Position numbers and translations under genes: made by a program. From Metabacillus arenae (lineage in GTDB: Bacteria > Bacillota > Bacilli > Bacillales > Bacillaceae), in contig NZ_JACXAI010000011.1 of the NCBI RefSeq assembly GCF_014773385.1, positions 1 to 64,000 on the forward strand: a DNA stretch of 64,000 bases, in the 5' to 3' direction. Below the pieces are notes generated by a model. That model was given only the letters and a program-made list of their open reading frames with translations, was not told where the DNA came from and did not search any database. Shown in pieces: positions 27,426-37,568 of this stretch (positions are counted from its first letter, which is position 1; every line of letters begins with the position of its first letter).

Positions 27426-27440
27426 AAAACGATTGCACAA
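27426..27440. promoter_or_regulatory. operator-like site 2
   Basis: AAAACGATTGCACA matches the GCAAACGNTTGC pattern in its right half and centre, with a weaker left half. Confidence 0.4.
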
Positions 27441-27484
27441 CCTAATTTAATTATAGCGCCTATTTTTGTTTTGACAAGCATTTT

Positions 27485-27499
27485 TTGCAAACGCTTTAA
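27485..27499. promoter_or_regulatory. operator or cre-like site 3
   Basis: TTGCAAACGCTTTAA fits a LacI/CcpA-type site with central CG in the middle of the malE/neopullulanase divergent region. Confidence 0.45.
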
Positions 27500-27573
27500 A
27501 CATCTTTAAATTAAGTATATTTTAATAGAATGAACAATATCCTTCTTTTTTTCGTATTAATTGCTAATTGACT

Positions 27574-27590
27574 TTAACAGCGCTTTCAAA
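27574..27590. promoter_or_regulatory. catabolite-responsive element candidate
   Basis: On the minus strand TGAAAGCGCTGTTA matches the CcpA consensus TGWAANCGNTNWCA at all but one defined position. It lies about 65 bases upstream of the neopullulanase-type start codon. Confidence 0.5.
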
Positions 27591-27618
27591 TAATCTTTAA
27601 TAAGAATCATTTTTTAGA

Positions 27619-27630
27619 GCAAACGATTGC
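27619..27630. promoter_or_regulatory. operator-like site 4 next to the ribosome site
   Basis: GCAAACGATTGC, a near-perfect palindrome, lies just before the AGGAGGAG ribosome site of the GH13 gene, where repressor binding would block elongation or initiation. Confidence 0.55.
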
Positions 27631-27640
27631 ATTACTATAG

Positions 27641-29419
<1,779 letters not shown>

Positions 29420-29427
29420 CCAATAAA

Positions 29428-29466
29428 TAAACCTGAGGGTATTATCTGCCATCAGGTTATTTTCAT
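29428..29466 (+). terminator. terminator of the GH13 gene
   Basis: AACCTGA pairs with TCAGGTT around a 15-base loop followed by ATTTTC. Confidence 0.65.
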
Positions 29467-29603
29467 TTAAAGGATTTTTCATAAATTTATTACAATTATT
29501 TATAAAAACTAGAATGTATAAAAGAAGTCACTGGATTTTTTGGGAACTTTCTGTTCATTTTATCGTATAGAAAATTAGAACTAACATTTAAGGAGTGAGT
29601 TCG

Positions 29604-29906
29604 ATGATGCTTCCAGAGTGTACGAATTGCAAACAAAGCCTGAACTATAAAGAGACATTTCTAAACTCATTTAAACTAAAACCGAGATGTCGTAAGTGCG
29701 GCAGCAGACTGTACTTAACAACTAAATCCAGACAAAAGCAATCCTTTATTAGTGTTATTACACTGATAATGTGGGGCGTCATGACAGGTCTCTTTCCGCA
29801 TAATCTTATATTTAATATTCTTTTCATCTTAATACTAGCTATTCTAATATTTCTAATAACGCCTTTTTATACCGAATACTCAAATGAAGAAGAGCCGATG
29901 TTTTAA
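29604..29906 (+). CDS. membrane protein with paired CXXC zinc-ribbon (cxxc_20_cxxc type)
   Basis: 100 residues from ATG 29604, spaced 8 bases from AAGGAG; a GTG at 29595 overlaps that site. CTNC and CRKC are 19 residues apart, matching the small zinc-ribbon proteins described as CXXC-20-CXXC. Two hydrophobic helices follow (VITLIMWGVMTGLF and LIFNILFILILAILIFLI), ending in an acidic tail. Function unknown. The 376 bases downstream to suyA hold no gene I can support. Confidence 0.7.
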   Translation: MMLPECTNCKQSLNYKETFLNSFKLKPRCRKCGSRLYLTTKSRQKQSFISVITLIMWGVMTGLFPHNLIFNILFILILAILIFLITPFYTEYSNEEEPMF

Positions 29907-30282
29907 TGGTTGAAAAAGGTTTGTTAGAAGCAAACTTAATGTCATCTATAGAATATCACTTAAAATCTTCAGATAAATAAGTTCTGCCTCCTTCATGTTC
30001 TCCCCATAGTGAGTCAATCATTCTATTTTCTCGAATGTTATTTGCCCATGCAAAATAGCTTAATAGTATTTTTAATAGTGGTCAAATCCAAGCAAGCCCT
30101 AATTTAAAAATTTGGTTGATCTGCAGCAAGATCTGCTGCTTCCTAAATTCATCTCCTTTCTAGCTTTATAATTTTTAGAAAATTCATAAATATTATTGAT
30201 TTTTCTCATAATCCATGGTTAAATGAAAGGGAAGTTAAGTGGTTGGGTCACTCAACCAAAGATCCGTTGGGAGGGATTTTTC

Positions 30283-30621
30283 ATGAGTTATGACATGAAT
30301 GTCGCAACGAAGTCAAACAGCGAAGATAGACAGAGCACTGCCGCTCACAAGTTTCTGATCCACAATAAAGGGGATCATGTAGGAGTTGCTACTTCTGACA
30401 TGAAAGCCGGGGAAAGAGTTGTAGGCGTTTACATGGATGATGGGTCAACAGTGGAGGTAGTGTCTAAAGGTGATGTTCCATTAGGTCACAAAATTGCCTT
30501 GATCCAATTAGAGGAAAATGAACCTGTGTTCAAGTATGGCATACAAATAGGTTTGACGACTTGTAAATGGGAAATCGGGGATTATGTACACACTCACAAC
30601 ATTAAAACGGCGAGGTGGTAA
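30283..30621 (+). CDS. suyA: (R)-sulfolactate sulfo-lyase small subunit (UxaA N-terminal/SAF-like)
   Basis: 112 residues from ATG 30283 behind GGGAGGG; the open frame extends to 30223 without support. The sequence has [46 protein letters not shown] and [13 protein letters not shown], the SAF-like first module of the altronate dehydratase (UxaA) superfamily. In SuyAB this module is a separate gene, as here. With SuyB it splits (R)-sulfolactate to pyruvate and sulfite. Choice of sulfolactate over altronate rests on the split genes and on the two dehydrogenases and UPF0324 protein alongside. Confidence 0.85.
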   Translation: MSYDMNVATKSNSEDRQSTAAHKFLIHNKGDHVGVATSDMKAGERVVGVYMDDGSTVEVVSKGDVPLGHKIALIQLEENEPVFKYGIQIGLTTCKWEIGDYVHTHNIKTARW

Positions 30622-30623
30622 AC

Positions 30624-31781
30624 ATGGAACAACAATTGTATGGTTATCGCAGAGAAAACGGTCAAGTTGGTATTCGTAATCATGTCATTATTTTACCTGT
30701 AGATGATATTTCAAATGCAGCGTGCGAAGCTGTAGCAAGCCATGTAAAAGGAACTCTCGCCCTTCCTCATGCGTATGGAAGACTTCAATACGGCGAGGAT
30801 TTAGAATTGCATTTTCGAACAATGATTGGGACTGGAGCTAATGCAAATGTGGCTGCAGTAATCGTCATCGGAATTGAGGAGAATTGGTCGAAGAAGATTG
30901 CAGGTGGGATTGCCAAGACCGGCAAACCAGTCTCCTATTTCTCAATAGAAGGAAACGGAGATTTTGAAACAGTCCGCAAGGCTTCTTGGAAAGCGAAGGA
31001 ATATGTTCAGTGGGCTTCAGAGCTGCAGAAGGAACCTGTAGACCTAAACGAATTGGTCATTAGCATTAAATGCGGAGAGTCTGATACAACGACAGGGCTT
31101 GGTTCATGCCCAACCGTTTCACAGGCAGTTGACCGTACAATCGAAGCCGGGGGAACGGTGTTCTTTGGTGAAACATCTGAATTGACTGGTGGAGAACATT
31201 TGATCATGGATCGCATGGCTACTCCTGAGCTAAAAGAGAAATTCACTGCAATTTACAACGACTATGTTGGTGAAATTGAATCAAAAGGCGTTGATTTGCT
31301 GGGAAGCCAGCCAACACAGGGAAATATTGCAGGAGGATTATCTACCATCGAGGAAAAAGCATTAGGCAATATCGCCAAGACAGGTACAAAAGAAGTGATT
31401 GGTGTACTAGACCCAGCAGAAGCGCCTGAAAATGGAAAAGGTCTATATTTTATGGATACATCTTCTGCTGCAGCTGAGTGTATTACATTAATGGCTGCGG
31501 GCGGGGCTGTTCTTCACCTCTTCCCTACAGGCCAAGGCAATATTATTGGAAATCCGATCGTACCGGTTATTAAAATCACTGCTAACCCTAACACAGCAAG
31601 TTCTATGAGTGAGCACATTGATGTAGATGTCAAAGGACTGCTTTCTCGCGAAATGAACTTAAAAGAAGCCGGTGATTCGTTAATGAATTACATATATCGG
31701 GTAGTTAATGGGAGACTAACATGTGCCGAAGCCCTTGGACACAGAGAGTTTGTCATGACTAAACTTTATCGGAGTGCTTAA
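30624..31781 (+). CDS. suyB: (R)-sulfolactate sulfo-lyase large subunit
   Basis: 385 residues, the length of SuyB, from ATG 30624 two bases after the suyA stop, with GAGGTGG as ribosome site. UxaA C-terminal family hallmarks are [21 protein letters not shown], the cysteine in [31 protein letters not shown], and the metal/active-site region [22 protein letters not shown]. Opening residues [20 protein letters not shown] agree with SuyB as I remember it. It is the catalytic half of the desulfonating enzyme. Confidence 0.87.
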   Translation: MEQQLYGYRRENGQVGIRNHVIILPVDDISNAACEAVASHVKGTLALPHAYGRLQYGEDLELHFRTMIGTGANANVAAVIVIGIEENWSKKIAGGIAKTGKPVSYFSIEGNGDFETVRKASWKAKEYVQWASELQKEPVDLNELVISIKCGESDTTTGLGSCPTVSQAVDRTIEAGGTVFFGETSELTGGEHLIMDRMATPELKEKFTAIYNDYVGEIESKGVDLLGSQPTQGNIAGGLSTIEEKALGNIAKTGTKEVIGVLDPAEAPENGKGLYFMDTSSAAAECITLMAAGGAVLHLFPTGQGNIIGNPIVPVIKITANPNTASSMSEHIDVDVKGLLSREMNLKEAGDSLMNYIYRVVNGRLTCAEALGHREFVMTKLYRSA

Positions 31782-31785
31782 AAAT

Positions 31786-31886
31786 GGGCTGATTCAAGAG
31801 GAGAAAGGGCTTGTAAACCTGATCTGGCCGTAGTGAAGATTATGTTTAGCCGCCTATACTCCCTGAGTCAGCTCTCTTTCTTGATG
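31786..31886 (+). terminator. long-range hairpin after suyAB
   Basis: GGGCTGATTC (31786-31795) can pair with GAGTCAGCTC (31865-31874), extended inward by GGAG/CTCC, followed by the T-rich TCTTTCTTG. The loop is large and the T tract weak, so this may be an attenuator or a processing structure. Confidence 0.3.
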
Positions 31887-32015
31887 AGAAAAGGAAGCAG
31901 AAAGACCCGAAGTAATTAGCCATTCACCGAATGATATGATTTGAACATCACTTATCAATCAAATACAGCAATCTATTTAAAAAGGATCTAAATCTATTTG
32001 GGTGAGGTGAACAAT

Positions 32016-32966
32016 TTGAAAGTGCTGGTGACAGAAGTAATGTGGGAAAAAGGGCTGCAGGAATTAAAAGAGTTCGGCCTTGAAGTTGTCTATAATGAGA
32101 GCTTATGGAAAGATCGAGAAGAGCTGTTAAACACTCTTCACCTATATGATGGGTTAATTGTCAGAAATCAAACAAAAGTAGATCAGGAGCTTTTATCTGC
32201 AGCACTTCATTTAAAGGTAATTGGACGCTTGGGGGTTGGCCTTGACAATATTGATGTAAAAGCAGCAAAAAATCATGGAGCTAAGGTCGTCTATGCAAGA
32301 AACGCGAATGCTACCTCTGTTGCCGAATATGTGATGACAGCTATTTTATCGGCAAGCCGCCCACTGCTTTTAGCAGATCAGGATATTCGTGAGGGAGGTT
32401 GGGATCGAAAAAGATTTACAGGTGAGGAAATTTCCAATAAAACAATTGGTCTGATCGGATTGGGAGAAATCGCTCACCGTGTAGCAAAAAGAGCGAATTC
32501 CTTCGGTATGAAAGTGATTGGCTTTGATCCATTTATGACTGATTATGAACACATTATTTCTGAAACAGGAGTAGAAAAATATTCTTCATTAAAGGAAGTA
32601 TTGCATCAATCCGATTTTATATCCATTCATGTCCCTTTAACGGCTGACACGAAGCATCTGATTTCACATAAGGAGCTTGATTCAATGAAAGCAAATTCCT
32701 ATCTTCTTAACACATCAAGAGGAGGTATTATTGACGAATCAGCTTTAACCGATGCTTTGGTCGCAAATAAAATTGCCGGGGCTTATATAGATGTCTTGGA
32801 AGAAGAGCCGATAAATCCGTCTCACCCGCTTTTGCAATGCAAAAATGCCATTTTGACTCCGCATATTGCTGGTCTTACAAATGAGTCCCAAACAAGAACC
32901 TCGTTATTAATTGCACAAGAAGTAGGAAAATTATTAAAGGGCGGTCATTCCTTATGCTTAGTTTAA
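32016..32966 (+). CDS. slcC: (S)-sulfolactate dehydrogenase-like D-2-hydroxyacid dehydrogenase
   Basis: 316 residues from TTG 32016, preceded by GGTGAGGTGA; a second TTG at 31998 overlaps that site. It is a D-isomer-specific 2-hydroxyacid dehydrogenase: IGRLGVGLDNID, the NAD-binding GLIGLGEIAHRVA, catalytic R in LLNTSRGGIID, E in IDVLEEEP and H in LTPHIAG. It resembles SlcC, which oxidises (S)-sulfolactate to sulfopyruvate with NAD. The call depends on family resemblance plus the suyAB/comC context; a phosphoglycerate- or glyoxylate-type dehydrogenase is the fallback. Confidence 0.8.
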   Translation: MKVLVTEVMWEKGLQELKEFGLEVVYNESLWKDREELLNTLHLYDGLIVRNQTKVDQELLSAALHLKVIGRLGVGLDNIDVKAAKNHGAKVVYARNANATSVAEYVMTAILSASRPLLLADQDIREGGWDRKRFTGEEISNKTIGLIGLGEIAHRVAKRANSFGMKVIGFDPFMTDYEHIISETGVEKYSSLKEVLHQSDFISIHVPLTADTKHLISHKELDSMKANSYLLNTSRGGIIDESALTDALVANKIAGAYIDVLEEEPINPSHPLLQCKNAILTPHIAGLTNESQTRTSLLIAQEVGKLLKGGHSLCLV

Positions 32967-33003
32967 ATTTCGATTTATTGCTGAGACCCTTTTAAAAAAT
33001 AAC

Positions 33004-33036
33004 GGCAATCGGTGAACCGCGATTGCTTCTAGTCTC
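33004..33036 (+). repeat. GCAATCGGTG dispersed repeat with hairpin
   Basis: GGCAATCGGTGAACCGCG followed by ATTGC folds as GCAATCG/CGATTGC, flanked by GAGAC...GTCTC. Its reverse complement matches 40897-40928 closely (GAGACTRGAAGCAATCG, then ACCGAYTGC). It may also act as the slcC terminator on the plus strand, although the T tract is weak. Confidence 0.5.
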
Positions 33037-33146
33037 GCCTTTAACCTCCCGCCTCGGGAAATACTGTAACATTTAAATGATAGACTTAAATTACAATAAC
33101 AACTAATTAAGCAAAAATTCACAAAGTAAGAATGGAGCGAAGCAGC

Positions 33147-33857
33147 ATGAAGCTTTCTTTTGATCGTAAAGGGATTTCAGAACAGGTAGCAGATCATATT
33201 AAACAAGTCATTCAAGACGGAAAATATAAAGTTGGAGAAAAAATTCCCGGCGAAAGAGAAATGGCTGCAGAACTTGAAGTAAGCCGCAATACTGTGAGAG
33301 AAGCATATAAAATTTTAGAAGCGTATGGCTATGTGATTGCAAGACACGGCACAGGAGTGTTTGTAGCATCTGAGGAAGAACAAATTCGGAAAATGACAGG
33401 TTCCTTTTTTGTCACTTCAGATCAAGTAAAGGATCTTTTTGCTGTCAGAAAAATTTTGGAGGACAGCACTGTAGAATGGGCCATTTTAAATTCGTCCGAG
33501 CAGGAAATTGAAGAGCTCAGCAGGATTGTTTTCCAGGCAAAAAACGCGGCAAATGCTGCAGTAGTGGATTTCCAGCAGCTCTCTGAACTTGACCATAAGT
33601 TTCATCTTGTCCTGGCAAAGATGGCTCAGAATTCGGTATTGAACCGGATTATGCATAACTTGATTGATTTGCTCGGCAAATCAAGAATGCAGTCCATTCA
33701 AATCCCTGGAAGAGCCATCCAATCAATTGAAGAGCATGAAGAGATTGTGAAAGCGATTAAAACGAAAAACATTTCAGACGCAAAAAAACATATGACTCAT
33801 CACCTTGAGAGTGTGGAAGAATCCATCACAAACAGTTTAAAAAGAAAGGATGAGTAA
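33147..33857 (+). CDS. GntR/FadR-subfamily transcriptional regulator
   Basis: 236 residues from ATG 33147, 9 bases behind GGAG; ATG 33132 has no clear ribosome site. The N-terminal winged helix has QVADHIKQVIQDGKYKVGEKIPGEREMAAELEVSRNTVREAYKILEAYG compatible with GntR, and the C-terminal FCD domain has the metal/ligand histidine pattern in ELDHKFHLVLA and EEHEEIVKAI...HHLESVEESI. FCD proteins usually sense small carboxylates. It lies between slcC and comC on the same strand and is the likely sulfolactate- or sulfopyruvate-responsive regulator. Confidence 0.88.
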   Translation: MKLSFDRKGISEQVADHIKQVIQDGKYKVGEKIPGEREMAAELEVSRNTVREAYKILEAYGYVIARHGTGVFVASEEEQIRKMTGSFFVTSDQVKDLFAVRKILEDSTVEWAILNSSEQEIEELSRIVFQAKNAANAAVVDFQQLSELDHKFHLVLAKMAQNSVLNRIMHNLIDLLGKSRMQSIQIPGRAIQSIEEHEEIVKAIKTKNISDAKKHMTHHLESVEESITNSLKRKDE

Positions 33858-33860
33858 AGC

Positions 33861-34931
33861 TTGAGAACATATCAAGCAAAAGATCTGAAAAAGTTTTGTA
33901 CAAACATTCTCTTAAAAATGAACGTTCCCAAAGAAGATGCTGCTGTTACAGCAGAAGCATTAGTTCAAGCAAATCTTGAAGGAGTTGACAGCCACGGAAT
34001 CAGCAGGCTGTCCATTTACTCGGAGCGGGTCATGGAGGGCAGGATTAACCCGAACCCCAGAATGGAAATAAAGCAAAAAAGCCACTCCGTATTAGTCGTA
34101 AATGGGGATAATGGATTAGGGCAGGCAGTAGCCTATCACTCTCTCAAAAAAGGGATTAAGCTAGCTAAAGACTCTGGAATTTGCGCCATCGGCATTAACA
34201 ATAGTAACCATTTTGGAACCGCTTCTTACTATTGCCAGTTAGCATGCAAAGAAAATCTCGGTATGATTGGATTTACAAACTCCCCTCCAGGGATCGCACC
34301 GTGGGGCGGAAAAAAAGCTTTTTTTGGAACAAACCCGATTGCCTTTGGTTTTCCAAGAAAAGATCAGCCGCCAGTAGTGATTGACTTGTCAACTAGTATT
34401 GTAGCAAGAGGAAAGATAATTTTAGCCGCTAAGCAAGGGGAGGCGATTCCTGATGGCTGGGCTATGGACGAAAATGGAGAGGAAACAAATGATCCGGTGA
34501 AGGCTCTCAAAGGAGCCGTATTGCCATTAGGCGGAGCGAAGGGATCTGCTCTGGCCCTCGCTGTCGAAATATTAACAGGAGTATTGTCTGGTGCTGCTTT
34601 TGGTCCCCATATTCAAAACATTTATGATGATCAAGCTGACGCCCCAGCAAATGTAGGTCATTTTTTTATTCTGATAGATATTGAAAAATTTATGCCTTAC
34701 GAGCAATTTGAGCATTATTTGAGTATGCTTCTTGATGAAATGAAACATATTGCGACTGTACCGGGCGTAGAAGAAATTCGGTATCCCGGTGAAAGAAGAG
34801 CTAGAGAATATAGCATTAAGAAGGAACAAGGAATTGCTCTTTCTTCTCAAGTTGAACAGGAGCTATCCTCTCTAGCAAATGAACTAGACGTCATCTTCCC
34901 TACCTCTAATCAACAAAATGAGTTTGCCTAA
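33861..34931 (+). CDS. comC: (R)-sulfolactate dehydrogenase-like malate/L-lactate dehydrogenase (Ldh_2/ComC)
   Basis: 356 residues from a TTG start 3 bases after the GntR stop codon, with AAAGGATGA upstream. Ldh_2 family: NLEGVDSHGISRL with the catalytic histidine, NNSNHFGTASYYC, GGKKAFFGTNPIAFGFP, DLSTSIVARGKI and VLPLGGAKGSALAL. ComC of this family makes or uses (R)-sulfolactate with NADP. Together with the SlcC-like enzyme it would invert (S)-sulfolactate through sulfopyruvate, supplying the isomer that SuyAB cleaves. An ordinary malate or ureidoglycolate dehydrogenase cannot be excluded from sequence alone. Confidence 0.8.
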   Translation: MRTYQAKDLKKFCTNILLKMNVPKEDAAVTAEALVQANLEGVDSHGISRLSIYSERVMEGRINPNPRMEIKQKSHSVLVVNGDNGLGQAVAYHSLKKGIKLAKDSGICAIGINNSNHFGTASYYCQLACKENLGMIGFTNSPPGIAPWGGKKAFFGTNPIAFGFPRKDQPPVVIDLSTSIVARGKIILAAKQGEAIPDGWAMDENGEETNDPVKALKGAVLPLGGAKGSALALAVEILTGVLSGAAFGPHIQNIYDDQADAPANVGHFFILIDIEKFMPYEQFEHYLSMLLDEMKHIATVPGVEEIRYPGERRAREYSIKKEQGIALSSQVEQELSSLANELDVIFPTSNQQNEFA

Positions 34932-34992
34932 AAGAAAGATTACGATAAAAGTAGAAAGAGTTTATTCAAGTTTAAAATGAGGAAGTGTCTTC

Positions 34993-36039
34993 ATGCAGGC
35001 TGAAAAAGTGAATAGTAATACTTCCTTTCCCCATCAAAAAGTAAAACTAGACGGCCTACCTAAATATAAAGGGTATCTTCAGGGTTTATTTTTAACAAGC
35101 ATGATAGCCTTTATATCGACACAGCTTGTTCAATTTCCTGTTTTATCTGTTATGGGGTCAATGATCATTGCTATTTTAATCGGCATGGGTTGGAAGGTAC
35201 TATTAAATTATGAAACGAGCGCCGAAAAAGGGATTACCTTCAGCAGTAAAATTCTGCTTAGGGCAGGAATTATTTTACTTGGCGTCCGGTTAGAATTAAC
35301 TCAAATTATTAAAGAAGGACCAATGATTCTTTTGATAGATGTTTCTGTTGTGGCTATTACGATGGCAGTCATGCTGGGAATAGGAAAACTGTTAAAAATG
35401 GATCGACACCTCTCAGCTCTTATTTCTGTCGGAACAGCTGTTTGCGGAGCTGCTGCGATCATGGCTGTGGCCCCGGTCATTCATTGCAGAAAAGAATATA
35501 ATGCCTTGGCCGTCGCTTATATTGCGATTTTTGGCACAATTGGAGCTTTACTCTATATCTTCTTCTTTCAGCTCACAGATGCCGATCCATACTTATACGG
35601 AATTTTCTCCGGGGCTACACTGCATGAGCTTGCTCACGTTATAGCTGCAAGTACCCCAGGAGGAAACATATCCATTGACTCAGCGATGATGGTCAAATTG
35701 GGAAGAGTAGCATTATTAGTCCCAGTAGCTCTCCTTTTAGGACATTTCTTTTCACCTATGAATAAAACAAAAAAATCATTCCGCGACCTCCCTATTCCAT
35801 GGTTTATTTTCGGATTTTTGTTCATGAGTATCATTGGAACGGCAGGAGTGATTCCTTCCTTTTTAATCGAACCTATCACATACTTAAGTACATTTCTATT
35901 AACGATGGCAATGGCCGGACTTGGCTTAAGCACCAAATTCAGTGAATTTAAAAAGGCTGGCTGGAGACCTAGTATTCTTGGATTTATTGGGTTTAGTACA
36001 CTGGTAGGACTAGGATTCATTTTGCTGTTGTTCCTATAG
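34993..36039 (+). CDS. UPF0324 (YeiH) family membrane protein, putative sulfite exporter
   Basis: 348 residues with about ten membrane segments (TSMIAFISTQLVQFPVLSV, MIIAILIGMGW, SALISVGTAVCGAAAIMAVAP, GATLHELAHVIAA, LTMAMAGLGLSTKF). The CGAAAI and HELAHV motifs are typical of UPF0324. As I recall, members of this family (COG2855) have been proposed as sulfite exporters in sulfonate degradation clusters. At the end of the suyAB-slcC-gntR-comC run, that is the most likely job here. GAGGAAGTG precedes the ATG and a terminator follows. Confidence 0.82.
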   Translation: MQAEKVNSNTSFPHQKVKLDGLPKYKGYLQGLFLTSMIAFISTQLVQFPVLSVMGSMIIAILIGMGWKVLLNYETSAEKGITFSSKILLRAGIILLGVRLELTQIIKEGPMILLIDVSVVAITMAVMLGIGKLLKMDRHLSALISVGTAVCGAAAIMAVAPVIHCRKEYNALAVAYIAIFGTIGALLYIFFFQLTDADPYLYGIFSGATLHELAHVIAASTPGGNISIDSAMMVKLGRVALLVPVALLLGHFFSPMNKTKKSFRDLPIPWFIFGFLFMSIIGTAGVIPSFLIEPITYLSTFLLTMAMAGLGLSTKFSEFKKAGWRPSILGFIGFSTLVGLGFILLLFL

Positions 36040-36055
36040 AATGATAACTTAAAGC

Positions 36056-36090
36056 AAAGCATTGTTGCTATACGAGCACAATGCTTTTTT
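36056..36090 (+). terminator. terminator of the sulfolactate gene run
   Basis: AAAGCATTGT pairs with ACAATGCTTT around a 12-base loop followed by TTT. Confidence 0.8.
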
Positions 36091-36144
36091 GAATTTAACT
36101 GTGGAAAGTTAATTTAAATCCAACATTTAATAACTTATCCTTAA

Positions 36145-36201
36145 ATAAAAAAGAGCCGTTAAATAGTCTCTAATTTTACTAGACTTTTTAATGGCTCTTT
36201 T
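36145..36201 (-). terminator. terminator of the ilvD fragment / TRAP unit
   Basis: AAAAGAGCCGTTAAATAGTCT and AGACTTTTTAATGGCTCTTTT form a long imperfect stem; on the minus strand it is followed by a T tract. Confidence 0.75.
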
Positions 36202-36212
36202 AATGAATTAAT

Positions 36213-37505
36213 TTAGATTTTCATAATACCACCAGTGCTGGCAGATGTAACAAGCTTAGAGTAACGAGCTAAATAGCCTGTTTTGATTTTTGGTTCAAAG
36301 CCTTTCCAGTTTGCTTTTCGTTGCTCCCATTCTTCCTCAGGAACTTTAACATCCATTGTCCGCTTTTCAATGTCAATAACAATATGATCCCCTTTTTGAA
36401 CAAATGCAAGCGGTCCGCCTTCTGCTGCTTCTGGTGAGACATGACCGATAGATAGACCACGAGAAGCACCTGAGAAACGTCCGTCTGTTACAAGGGCTAC
36501 CTTTGCTCCTAAGCCCATACCGACAATTTGGGAAGTTGGTGCTAACATTTCCGGCATACCAGGTCCGCCTTTTGGTCCCTCATAGCGAATGATGACAACA
36601 TGTCCCTCTTTAATTTGTCCACCAGCAATACCTGCTAAAGCCTCATCTTGTGAATCAAAGACAATGGCTGGTCCCTCGTGGAAAGTAATTCCGTCTTGGC
36701 CCCCCCCTGTTTTAATAATTGCACCATCTGGGGCAATGTTACCAAATAATACTGCAAGTCCTCCCTTTTCTGAGAACGGATTATCGATTGAATGAATCAC
36801 ATTGTTGTCTTTCACATCGCAACCGGCGATGTTTTCCCCAAGTGTTTTTCCTGTCACTGTTATGACATCAAGATGAAGTGCATCCTCTTTTTTGGATAAT
36901 TCATTTAATGCAGCGGATACTCCCCCAGCTTCATGCAAATCTTCAATATGAACGTCTGATGCTGGCGCAAGCTTTGAAAGATGCGGCACACGCGCTGCTA
37001 CCTCATTGATTCGTTTAAGCGGATAGTCTATACCTGCTTCGTTTGCAAGGGCAAGCGTGTGTAAAACCGTATTCGTTGATCCACCGAGTGCCATATCAAG
37101 GGCAAATGCTTTATCAATTGCTTTCTCTGTCACGATATCACGCGGCTTTAAATCCAAATCAATTAATTTCATTAACTGACTAGCTGAGCGTTTAACAAAT
37201 TCTTTACGCTCCGGTGCCACTGCTAAAATGGTTCCGTTTCCTGGCAGAGCTAGTCCAAGTGCCTCTGCCAAGCAGTTCATAGAGTTAGCAGTGAACATTC
37301 CGGAACAAGAGCCACATGTTGGACATCCAAACTGCTCAAGCTCTAGAAGACCTTCTCCATCAAGGTTTCCTGCCTGATAAGCACCTACTCCTTCAAATAC
37401 AGAAGAAAGGGAGATTTTCCGGCCATCCTTTGTACGACCGGCTGCCATTGGACCACCACTAACAAAAACCGACGGAATATTTAAGCGCATAGCAGCCATC
37501 ATCAT
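36213..37505 (-). pseudogene. ilvD: N-terminally truncated dihydroxy-acid dehydratase (IlvD)
   Basis: About 430 residues of otherwise well-conserved IlvD (normal length about 557). Homology starts abruptly at [21 protein letters not shown]. The missing 110 or so residues hold the DGIAMGH region and two of the three conserved cysteines that coordinate the iron-sulfur cluster; only the third, in [11 protein letters not shown], remains, with the C-terminal GRFSGASRG lysine/serine region intact. A GAGGGG ribosome-like site happens to precede the first ATG triplets, and a TTG-initiated frame reaches 37547. The break lies 65 bases from the dctM stop, so rearrangement on acquisition of the TRAP genes is plausible. 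Confidence 0.8.
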
Positions 37506-37568
37506 ACCCCTCAACAAGTATTTCTTTATACTACTATTTGACACCAACTAATTTCTATTTTACTCTCA

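Noticed and set aside
30283-31781. Altronate dehydratase (uxaA) split into two genes
   Set aside because: Hexuronate genes are absent nearby, while two hydroxyacid dehydrogenases and a UPF0324 protein support the sulfo-lyase reading.
36213-37505. IlvD-like sulfogluconate-type dehydratase belonging to the sulfonate pathway
   Set aside because: The sequence reads as ordinary IlvD and lacks most of its iron-sulfur ligands, so a role in the pathway is unlikely.
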